Of a stretch of 64,000 bases of DNA, positions 48,597-58,036 are shown in pieces. Source of the stretch: Tigriopus japonicus (taxonomy: Eukaryota > Arthropoda > Copepoda > Harpacticoida > Harpacticidae); contig JAAGOF010000300.1 of NCBI GenBank assembly GCA_010645155.1, positions 903,051 to 967,050 on the forward strand, in the 5' to 3' direction. The notes beneath the pieces were generated by a model. It did not search any database, was not told where the DNA came from, and saw only the letters and a program-made list of their open reading frames with translations. Position 1 is the first letter of the stretch. Every line of letters starts with the position of its first letter. Position numbers and translations under genes: made by a program.

Positions 48597-48678
48597 GTGT
48601 TCAAGTCAGAAGTCATTCCAGTCTCTAAGCGAGATTTTTTCAAGTGTAGAGGGACAATATAGGCTTTTTATTTATTCA

Positions 48679-49821
48679 GAACACAACAAGACTTAATTGG
48701 AAGTATGATGTGGCAATAAGGATGGTATGATTAGCAGTTATGTTAATGCTACCAATATAATGCATGGCTACAGAAGAAATACAAGTCTTTTTTTGAATAC
48801 TACGTCAAGTCTCGCCACACTCAGCATGTTGGAGACCTATACCTCTAAAAACATAACAAGGAGTCCAAGGTTCCATTCGGGCCCATTTCTGGGATTTTCT
48901 GGGATTCCATTTCTGGAATTCTGAGAACTGGGTCAGGATCACGATTTGGTGCCATAATTGCAAAAATGTAATAGTTGTTGTATTAGGTACGGTAGCCAGA
49001 GAAGAAGTTCGGGCATCACTAAGTGACCCGGAGAAGACTATCAAAGAATGCCAATGGACCAGGCTCAAACTTCTACTTTGACAACCAAGAGTTGAAATGA
49101 TAACATTCAGCGAAAAGTTCAGATATGGAATGTCCCTTGAGCGCCGATCCTACTTGCTTATCAGGTGCTTTACTTATTTTGTATGTTCGAATCACTGAGC
49201 CATCGATGGGGCCTTGCTAAAAATCAAGATAATCAAGATGGAATCGGATCTCTTAAGAGCCTACGATGATAAAAAAAAAGAGATTGATGCTGCTATGATA
49301 AGAAGAAAAGAATTGTCAAGACAGAGAGTGGAGCCGATATTTATGGACAACGAGAAGGGTCTTTGAAGGAAGCTGGAGAAAGAGGCAAATAATCCCTTGG
49401 GGAACGAGTGCCTTGGAGGTCAAACGCTCGGAATAAGACCGGAATGATTAGGTGACAGAGAGGCAAAGTGAGCGAGATAGAGATAGAGGGTACCAAATAT
49501 AAATAATCAAGTCGTAATGTTGTCTTAGGAGATAAAACATTCATGCAGTGAAAAAGTCACACGGAAAAAGGAAAGCAGCAAGGACCTAAACGTTCTTTCT
49601 CGTGGGAAGAATGTCGAAGAAATGAACTTAATATCCAAGCCCATCGTTGGCTTTGTTCTTGCTTTTGTCGTTGCTTGGCGGATTGGTCTTCGTTGGATTC
49701 GTCCGCGAGCAAAGGTGAATGAATGTATCAGAGATCCTGGGAACACAAGGGGATCGATTATCGGGCACAGATCTCCCGGTCAAAATATGGTACAAGAGTA
49801 GGAACGCCTACTCTGGAATGC
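48679..49821. other. Convergent 3' flank between the 46-kb gene and SNAP-25 module 3
   Basis: No open gene is supported. It probably holds the 3' untranslated region of SNAP-25 module 3 (minus strand). Confidence 0.45.
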
Positions 49822-52800
49822 TTATTTCAAGAGCCTGCCCGCTCGGTCATTCGCCATTTTCACTCGAGACTCATTCGACTGGGCCTGAAGAGGGTGAAAT
49901 ATCAGATTAGTTCATGCTTTCCTTTACTATTCAGTCATCACCACCCACTTTGAGGTTTATCCTGTCCAGTTGAGAATTTTGATTGGACACCTCTGTTCCC
50001 ATGTCTGCGGCCATATTCCGTAGATTACCGATCATTGTGCTCACTTGTTGCATGTTCTCTTCCATTTCCTCTTCGCGATCGTCGTTCGTGATCCTGAAGG
50101 AGTACAAGACTTAATGAAGAATCTCAATCCACAATCCGTAATCAAGTCAAACGAGCTACTACCCTAGTAGTGAGATCTTAAAAATGAATGAAATGAACAA
50201 CGAGCTGGTTTATGAGCAAAGATTGGATCGGAGATCCAACTCTTATATGGTTCCGTCCGGCGTGAGGAGATGCGAATCGTCAGAATTTAGCAAAGCTCAT
50301 CATTGTTCGTTCTGTCGAATCTATCTTGGCATTCCAATGAATCATGCCTCCTCAATTAAGAGGGAATCAATCAGAATGGACATCAAGGTCGCTTCCTTTA
50401 AATTCAAAACTACTTGGAGCTCCTCAAATAAAGAAGTATTTGCGTACTAATTCTTTTGCCGTTTATTGGCATTAAAGAGAGAAAGAAAGAGAGCGAGGTG
50501 TCGATTTAGCGTGGCAGAAGTTTTTACAAGAACGTCGTAAAGCGATCTCAAACATTAATTTCTATGTGTAGTAAAGTCCTTGCATCGATTCACTTCTACC
50601 TTGGATACCATAAGTCATTGTGATTAATCAAGTATGTACTTACATTGTGCTTAATGTGGAATTCAATATTCTAGGTCATATTCTATTATGGAGCGGACTG
50701 AATTATACAGGGTTGGCCACTTAACCGAGCAGGGGTAATTGTTAGTTACGGACAATTAGGGGCTTCGAATCAAGAAGTCATTGTCACAAATGGTTTTAAT
50801 TTTACGGTTATCTAGAACTTTTGTTTTTAAACAATTTCTCGATTTGACGAATTGACGAGGTCTTGAATTCAAGTTGCATTAACAGCAGTTATATTTTTGT
50901 TGGATGAGTGGACTAATTTAGGTGGGAATTTTGGGGCCAAACTGGTTAGGGATGGATCACAACTGGGTTAGTTAAAGTTTGTAACGCAAAGGAAAAGTTA
51001 TGGTTTCGATTGATTTTCAAAATCAAGAATTGTAATTGAGCTTTTTTGGGGGTTAATCTTCACTCTGAGGCAGCCCTAGCCATTTTGGCCCCAGAATTCC
51101 TAGCTGAATTCGTCCGATTACACTCATCATACCTTCAACATTTATCCCACAATTGGGTTTGATAGATTAATGTAAAGTTTATTTTTCTTCCTCACAAGTC
51201 CATTGGATTGGGCTTTCAGAACAAGAGAGGAACTTAATCTCAAAACTGACTTTCTCTCAGATTTCTATTAATTGGGAGGTGTTGTAGGGTAATAAAAGGC
51301 ACCCACTTGATTTTGGAAGGTTTAGAAATTCAAGTCTTGTTATTGGATAAAAATTTTGACACAAATTACTGATAAAAGTGACCCTTAATGTCAGATGTGG
51401 TTTCTTTGCTTGGTTTTAAGAGCAAGGTCAATTGTAGGCTAGAGTGCCATTTCTTCTCCAAAACTCAATCCCATAAACCTTTTAATTAAACCTTCATTTG
51501 AATCCTTTTATGGGATGAATGTGGAAGGTACTGTTAACAGAATAGTGTTCATTCTGGAATTCGATGACTGGATGAAAAGAACTTCAGTCTTCTTTTATTG
51601 CTAATTGAATTCAAAGCCCCATCAAAAATGGGGCCCACTTAGAGAAATTGTTTGAAAACAAAAGATCTAGATGAATATATAATAAGAACTATTTGTAGCA
51701 ATAATTTTTTGATTCAAAGCCCCTGATTATTCGAAATTTACAATTTTCCTTGTCCGGTTTTAAGTGGCCAACCCGGTAGGCTTCAATCAAATGTGTTGAG
51801 ACGTTCCTCGAGTGGAATTTTATTGGTATGAAGAAGCAATTTCAAAAAGCAAAATCTGAAAATACCCTTCGTACATATAATGTACAAAAAAACGGATCCT
51901 CAACCTGCAATTGGCATGTCTGACAAGCAATTACTGAATACGGGTAAGAACGGACAAATGATCAAAACTGGTTTTTGGAATAGCGTTTTTTTTTCTTTTC
52001 GGTAATAGCTTTTTTCGTTCAAAATTTGAAGTGACAGAATTCACTTCCGATTTGATTCAAAGAGCAAGAAATAAAGCTTCGACAACTTTCGACCTTACAC
52101 AAGGTCAAAAGCTAGAAACGCTACAACTGTACAAGTTCAAGCGAGAAAAATGCACCTCTGTAACATTTTACATAGGCGATTTTAATATTGTATGTCGATA
52201 TGGGACATGTCGTCCCATCCCCTACATGGTCCCCAACATGTTTAGATCAACTAGAATATCACAATGGGTTTCCACATTAGCTCTAGCCTATTTGGATGTT
52301 ACTGCTCGATTCGATCATATATATATCAAATGGAATCAAATGGAACAAGAATCAAACAAAGGGTTTCGTCATGCCCTCGGTTTGAAGAAGCTCAAATACA
52401 AACTAAAATCCTTGTCTTAATTAGGATTTACCGAAATAAAGATGATAAGAAATGAGATAAGATTTTCACGAAGGTCAGCTTGCTCGCTACGTGTATGTAG
52501 TAGTTGCATATGGAAGAAAAAAGTAGTGCTCTAAGGATTGTCAGAGGAACAACGGTATTTGGTATACTGTAGTGGTTTCAAGACCTTTCAAGTTAGCCTT
52601 GGCGACGAACGTTAATCCTAGTAACTTCACATAGCCACGGGAATTCGCAGCTAAAAGAGATGGTATATGCACCACATCATCAGTCTTGAAGTCACAAAGA
52701 CACTTATTTTCACATGAATGGATTGTATCTACTATGTAGGTTGTAAGTTGGTACATGGTAGGTGAGGAGGTTGTTACTTAACATCATGGTGTTCTGAATG

Positions 52801-54352
52801 GCTTTTTAGGTTTGGATCAAATACCCAAAGATATCATGGCACTTTTTGGACCCGTAATTCCATGGGGAACAACTTTACTTTTATTGTTTTTCATAAGTTT
52901 AGGTCAAGGGAAAAATTATATACCTAAAAACCTATTAAATATGACATTTCTAAATAAACTATTTAACCCATATATAGAGACCATTTAGTTACCTTACGAA
53001 TTCAAGTTGAATAAAAATTCATTCATCAACAGCTAAGTTATTTGACTTTGCATGGTCCATTTTTGACACCAGAAAGCCGAAAAACGCTACAGTTAAATGA
53101 AAAACCTAATTCCCAAAGATCCCAAATAGCTTTTCAATAATGCTAAAAATAAATGAATTTTTGAGTTTTGGAGATTTTGTTAAAATAACTCAAAATAATA
53201 TGAAATCTCACTTAAAAAGAATTTAAACAAGATTTTCGGAGAACATATTTCATAACTATTTAGAGTGCACTCACTTTTTTGTGTGTTCAGCCAAAATTAC
53301 AAATAAATATGTCTTACAGATTCATATTCAAATGTACAATTTCTTGAAGGACCATCATGGAATTCAATTCAGTTCAAAATGGACTAAAACAGAAACTTGA
53401 AACATCAACCGAATTTTTCAAAACTGCTAAGTTTTGCCCAACTTTGAGTGCCTTTGACATTGCAAAAATAATTTTTTATCGCAAAATGTATTTTCAGTGC
53501 TTTTTAAGTGAAATTGTATATTATTTTGAGCTATTTTGACAAAAAAAAATCATTTATTTTTGCGATATTGAAAAGCTATTTGGGATCTTTGGGAATTTGT
53601 TTTTTCATATAACTGTAGCGTTTTTCGTCTTTTTGGTGTAAAAAATGGACCATGCCAAGTCAAATAACTCAGCTGCTGATGAATGTATCTTTATTCAATT
53701 TGAATTCAACACATGACTAAATGGTCTCTATATATGGATTAAATAGTTTATTTAGAAATGTCATATTTAATACGTTTTTAGGTATATAACTTTTCTCTTG
53801 ACCTAAACTTATGAAAAACAATAAAAGTAAAGTTGTTCCCCGTTGAATTAAGGGTCCAAAAAGTGCCATGATGTCTTTGGGTATTTTGATCCAAACCTAA
53901 AGAGCCATTCGTAACACCGTGAGCAATCATTGATCCTTGGGGTGGGTCTGGAGTTTGAGCTCCCCCCCTGGCTCACCCTATTCTGTGTGTAGCTTGTGAA
54001 AAAAAGATTTAACTGGTACTTACTTGGCTACATAGCCCCCTTGGGGCCCCATCCCACCCATTTGAGTTGGAGGCGGTCCACCACCTCCCACACCTCCATC
54101 TTCACCTCCTTTCCAGACAGCGTCATCTTCTTTGAACTCATTCGATCTGAAAGTACATCACCATATCATACTCCAGTCTTTGCCTACTACGGCCTTGCCA
54201 GTTTATGAAGAAACCTTCTTCAGTAGTAGCTTACTTTTTCCAGAACTTGGGGAAAATGCCACAACAAAGTTCCATTCCTTTGAGAGCCTTTTCGGCAATC
54301 TGCATGTCGGCGTTGATCGAATCCAAGCCGCCCTCGATTTTTTCCAGTTGTT
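49822..54352 (-). CDS. SNAP25: SNAP-25 3' module 3
   Basis: C3 54235-54352 (118 nt): [17 protein letters not shown] with [11 protein letters not shown] (two adjacent Cys). D3a 54024-54146 (123 nt): [17 protein letters not shown], the linker closest to the insect pattern, then a Gly/Pro stretch. D3b 49949-50093 (145 nt): the Qc SNARE from [14 protein letters not shown] to [14 protein letters not shown]3 49822-49884 (63 nt): [20 protein letters not shown] and stop. Full product 208 aa. The D3a-D3b intron is 3.9 kb, swollen by at least three transposon-like insertions, while other introns in the locus are mostly below 700 nt. Confidence 0.92.
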
Positions 54353-57300
54353 CTGAAGGGAAAACGAGTGGGATCCAGTTCAGTGTCTACGATCAATGAA
54401 CTTTTCGGGAAATGAAGTACAGACAGAGAAGAACAAACGAAGAAGAAGAGAAGCCTTTTGGCATCGTGTGCTTTCAAAAGTCGGGACACGTATATTTTGC
54501 AGGCATTCTCGTACAGATCTAAGTCAAGTGGTTCCATGAGTTTGACGACGGAGACGGATAGGAAGACGAGTCCATTCACGAACAAAGTAATCCTTTTTCT
54601 GCGGTCTGAATTTTGAACATGAAGGACAAATTGTTTCGCAACGCACTCGTCAGTCAGGCTGCTGGCAATGGTTCTGGCGTTTGCATCGCGCACAAATATC
54701 GAGAACACATATCATATTTGGTCAGATTTGAGTCAATGGGAAACACTCCAGAGATACCTAGGGTGTGCAACATTGCCGAACAAACCTTTTAACCTGTGCA
54801 TATCCAAACTCTGTTTTCCCTGCTGTCTCTTTCCTTGACTACTTCGGTTCAAAAATGACTAGTTTCTCTCTGAGGCAAGCTTTTCTGGTAAGTATGGTGC
54901 CTGAAGGCAGGAGGTCACCGCAACTCATGACATACATCAACTAATAAAAGGGCACCAATACGGATTTATTCACCACTTGAGAAGCAAAATGAGTGTCCAT
55001 CTAATGATATTTTCAACAGTACAACATGAACACGAGGTAAGAATTCTCCGCTCGATGCGGATACTGCTCTTCCGTTTCAGGGTATGCGTGAAACGTCATC
55101 CATCATTTCATAAGTTTGCCCGCTCTTTTATTTGCCGTAGCTACCCGATTTTCCTCCGAAGAGGCCTAAACAAACGGAGAGAGAGAGGTTGATTGGTTGG
55201 TTAGTAGGTAGGTAGGTAGGTGGATGGGTAAGGGACTAAGTACACGGATGTAGAGAGAGCAATAAAAATAGGAATTGGAACTAGATTAGACCAATCGTAC
55301 CTTTTCATAAATGGTGCCAATCTGCTTATTTTGAGTTTCGAGCTCGGTTCCCATGTCAATGGCCATATTTCGGAGATTATTAACAATTGCAGCCACGTGG
55401 TGCATGTTGTCTTCCATTTCGTCTTCACGAATATCGTTTGTGACACTTGGGGAAAGACGGTGGTCGGTCATAAACTGAACCATTTGTCATTTCTTTCTAC
55501 CTAGGTTGAACTTGAATCCTCCCTTCTCTAGGTAGACAATTGGGAGGTCTACCTACTTGCAAATGAACCCTGCTGCATTTTGCTTGCCTCCTAGAATGCT
55601 CGGATGGTCCATTGAAATTCGACGTTGAGTAAGGACTGCACCTGCTTGCGAAGCATCCTCATTTGTAGGGAAATTATTGGCTCCATAGGATTCCTCGGCC
55701 TCTAACCTTGACTTCCTCCCTCTGCATGCAGGAATAGATGGCGAACAAAACACATGATAGCGATTTGGCGGACTGGATACATGACTTGGCCAAATAGCAT
55801 CGTGAACCATGGATCAGTGCGTATGGCAAGTCGAATTTGGGAAGGTTACGAGAGGTTACCCTACCTTAAGCAAGGAAGGCATCGCAAAAGGCCTAAGCAG
55901 CAACTTTCCATGCCTCGTAAGGCTCTTTCAGCCTGATGCATTTCAGAGTTTATGTTATCCAAACATTGCTCAATGTGGTCGAGTTGCTCTGTGTAAGGGA
56001 AAAGATGCCAAAACGTTGAGTGAGAATTTGGTTCTAATTGCACGGCATTTATGAAGCTTAAATCATTTGCAATCAGTGCGGATTGACCTCTTTCCAACCT
56101 CCTTTTATCCGACCAAGTTTATCACGGCCCTTGTTGTTCAATATCATAAACTTGTTTTCTTTGTTTTTAGACATCAAACAACATCCATGCGTTTTTTCGA
56201 AGCCTACATTTATCAACTAACAAGAATATTCTTACATTAAATGTGCAAGGTTTAAAAGTCTAAGGGAAATCAATCACAATAACATCAGCCTGAATGTGAA
56301 AAACCAGAAAATTAAAAAAATAACAATGTTATATTTGTTCATCATCAGTGAAATATCAATTCGTGGCGGATAAACAAATGAAAGCTACAAGGGACATCTG
56401 TAATACATTGTCGATAAGTAAGTCCTTGAATCGTGATTAATGAATGAACGTAGAATACGTGTATGGGGTTGGCCGAAACTGGTGTAAGTGCTTTTCAGTC
56501 ACTTCAACAGAAACTCTGTTCTCCGATTGACTTCGACAATCCGACTCTCCACATTGAAACTCTACAAATGGGCAGAATGTGTGAAAATAAGGTAGGTACA
56601 TAGCACATGGGGGCCTGATACAAAATGGGTGCGTTGAGTCTGATACAAAAAATAACCAAGGTTATTTCAAAAGTTTCTCTGTCCGTTTGTTGGCCAATCC
56701 AATCCTGGCATCCACCAGTTGACTCTGTAGAAAGAAATCAAATCAAAGCAAGAAATAAAGAGCAAATCAAATTAAAGATAAGAGTAACAAAACAAAAGTG
56801 CCAACCACATCCATCACCTGCCATTCTTGTTAGACCCTCTCCAAATGTTAGCAAGATCTCAAATACCTTTGTGTTTAATCTATCAATCTGACTATTCTGA
56901 GTCTCAATCTCGTTGCCCATTTCACTGGCCATGGCTTTCAAGTTTCCAAGAATATTTCCAACGGATTGCATGTTCTCCTCCATTTCGTCCTCGCGTGCAT
57001 CGTTATTGATCCTTTGAATGTACGGACCATCAGATTGAACGTTAACGGCCGAGGCACCCGAGGGTTTCGAGCCAGTTTTGGTTGGAGATTTGCCATTACT
57101 TTTACCATTGGCTTTGCTCCAAGACGCGTCGGTGTCCTGAACTTTGGATTGTCTGTTGAAACGATAAACCCCAACACCAAGAGAGCCCGATCATTTCTGT
57201 ACTCGCTTTGGTAATCTCTACTACAAGCTTCGGTTTACCTTCGCCAAGGAAAGATACACAATCCACACCATTTTTCCATTCCGGTCAAATGCTTCTCTGC

Positions 57301-58036
57301 TTGTTTCATTTCGGCATTCATGTTATCCATGCCCTCTTCAATGCGATTCAATTGTTCTATAGTTACCGATGAAAATGGAATTGATTTCAACAAGCTTAGT
57401 CTTTACGAAAATCTGAACTGTCTTAGGTTACCTCCTTGGACATCCAACAATTCCAGCGTTTTGGTTCCAGCTGCTTGGCTCTGAATTAAAAAAAAAACGA
57501 ACAAAAACAAAATAAATTTTAGAAAAGCAAATAAATGTATGATGATGCTACATTTATAGACTGAGAAGATTCTTAATAATAACAACGATCAGAATATAAT
57601 AGGAAATGAACAAGATCCGCCACCAATTGATCATTTGATCACCAATGAATCGTAAAATTTAAGTGATTCCAATTCAAACTTCATGCTCACACCCTTCATC
57701 ACCCCCCTTTAAACGGAACTTACCTCCTTGATCGTCCAAAGCCACCAAAGTTTTGATACCAGCCTCCTTGGACTAGGAAAGCATTGATTGTAAACAACAA
57801 ATCAAAGGTGAGAAAACACAAGTTTGAGCCCTTTTCCCAATAAAAAACATTTCTACAAAATGACCGTCACCGTCTACCGTGTTCTCTGTTGCCATAACTC
57901 TACTTACATCTTCGCACATGGCGATCATTCTTCGCGTACTCTCCAAAGATTCATCCGTTATTTGGTTGGACTTGAGTTGGAGAGATTCCAACTCAGTAAG
58001 TGGAGGACCTTCATCATGTTGTACTTCGGCGGCCAT
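49822..58036 (-). CDS. SNAP25: SNAP-25 locus with one 5' exon and three tandem alternative 3' modules
   Basis: SNAP-25 is the Qbc-SNARE that pairs with syntaxin and synaptobrevin to drive vesicle fusion at the plasma membrane. Order of transcription: shared exon A (57908-58036); alternative 49-nt exons B1 (57724-57772) and B2 (57432-57480); module 1 (57239-57356, 56867-57152, 56662-56724); module 2 (55865-55988, 55557-55721, 55301-55445, 55103-55165); module 3 (54235-54352, 54024-54146, 49949-50093, 49822-49884). All junctions are GT-AG and phase-matched (A/B 0, B/C 1, C/D 2, D/E 0). Products with one B exon are 214, 224 or 208 aa; vertebrate SNAP-25 is 206. No second copy of exon A was found, so a single gene with alternative 3' parts is inferred rather than three genes. 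Confidence 0.92.
50708..51776. mobile_element. TA-flanked DNA transposon (about 1.07 kb, non-autonomous) in the SNAP-25 intron
   Basis: The left end CAGGGTTGGCCACTTAA and right end TTAAGTGGCCAACCCGG are inverted repeats, with further inverted similarity inward (AGGGGCTTCGAATCAA). Each side is flanked by TA, the target duplication of Tc1/mariner-type elements. No transposase frame remains. A second MITE (50905-51126) sits inside it. Confidence 0.75.
50905..51126. mobile_element. MITE with TGAGTG...CACTCA ends (copy 2), nested
   Basis: About 222 bp, with a right end CCGATTACACTCA and an interior matching the 44603-44857 copy over most of its length (for example CATTTTGGCCCCAGAAT). It lies within the 50708-51776 element, so it arrived later or travelled with it. 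Confidence 0.65.
52785..53921. repeat. Large foldback element (about 1.14 kb) in the SNAP-25 intron
   Basis: Arms of about 375 bp (52785-53160 and 53540-53921) are inverted copies that agree at most positions by eye, from CATGGTGTTCTGAATGGCT at the left edge to AGCCATTCGTAACACCGTG at the right edge and inward to the TCCCAAATAGCTTTTCAATA block. The spacer of about 380 bp is AT-rich. A lone arm is at 21467-21800. In the SNAP-25 pre-mRNA the arms could pair into a long double-stranded RNA. Confidence 0.85.
54965..54970 (-). terminator. AATAAA poly(A) signal after SNAP-25 module 2
   Basis: A canonical hexamer on the minus strand, 133 nt beyond the module 2 stop and upstream of module 3. It suggests that module 2 can end a transcript. 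Confidence 0.65.
55103..55988 (-). CDS. SNAP25: SNAP-25 3' module 2
   Basis: C2 55865-55988 (124 nt): [17 protein letters not shown] and a cysteine region [13 protein letters not shown] with four Cys, two residues longer than C1. D2a 55557-55721 (165 nt): a longer linker ending AAGFIC. D2b 55301-55445 (145 nt): the Qc SNARE from [14 protein letters not shown] to [14 protein letters not shown]2 55103-55165 (63 nt): [20 protein letters not shown] and stop. Full product 224 aa. An AATAAA signal (TTTATT on + at 54965-54970) lies 133 nt after the stop. Here the D region is split by an intron that module 1 lacks. Confidence 0.9.
56662..57356 (-). CDS. SNAP25: SNAP-25 3' module 1
   Basis: C1 57239-57356 (118 nt): rest of the Qb helix ([17 protein letters not shown]) and the cysteine region [10 protein letters not shown] with two Cys. 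D1 56867-57152 (286 nt, one exon): a Lys/Ser/Gly linker, then the Qc SNARE from [13 protein letters not shown] to [13 protein letters not shown] with the central Gln. E1 56662-56724 (63 nt): [20 protein letters not shown] and stop. Full product 214 aa. No canonical AATAAA was found between its stop and module 2. Confidence 0.92.
57432..57480 (-). CDS. SNAP25: SNAP-25 exon B2 (49 nt), alternative to B1
   Basis: Same length and phases as B1, encoding [16 protein letters not shown]. It keeps the central Gln but changes 7 of 16 residues around it. Acceptor TTTTTAATTCAG, donor GGAG/GTAACC. Including both B1 and B2 would shift the frame (49 is not a multiple of three), so the two are expected to be mutually exclusive. 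Confidence 0.9.
57724..57772 (-). CDS. SNAP25: SNAP-25 exon B1 (49 nt)
   Basis: Encodes [16 protein letters not shown] plus one base of the next Glu codon. It carries the central-layer Gln of the Qb helix. Acceptor TTTCCTAG, donor GGAG/GTAAGT. Close to the canonical SNAP-25 sequence. Confidence 0.93.
57908..58036 (-). CDS. SNAP25: SNAP-25 exon A: start and first part of the Qb SNARE helix
   Basis: 43 codons from ATG (GAACGATGG) to the donor GAT/GTAAGTAG, phase 0. Contains the family hallmark [13 protein letters not shown]. The short acidic N-terminus replaces the vertebrate MAEDADMRNELEEM. Upstream untranslated exons were not resolved; the region just 5' is GC-richer. Confidence 0.93.

Noticed and set aside
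52031..52420. 129-residue plus-strand frame inside the SNAP-25 intron
   Set aside because: It opens with GTG rather than ATG, has no recognisable domain and lies between transposon insertions.
49822..58036. Three independent tandem SNAP-25 genes
   Set aside because: Modules 2 and 3 lack any visible copy of exon A (start and ESTRRM segment) or of the 49-nt B exon in the spaces before them, while their first exons splice in phase to the shared B exons.
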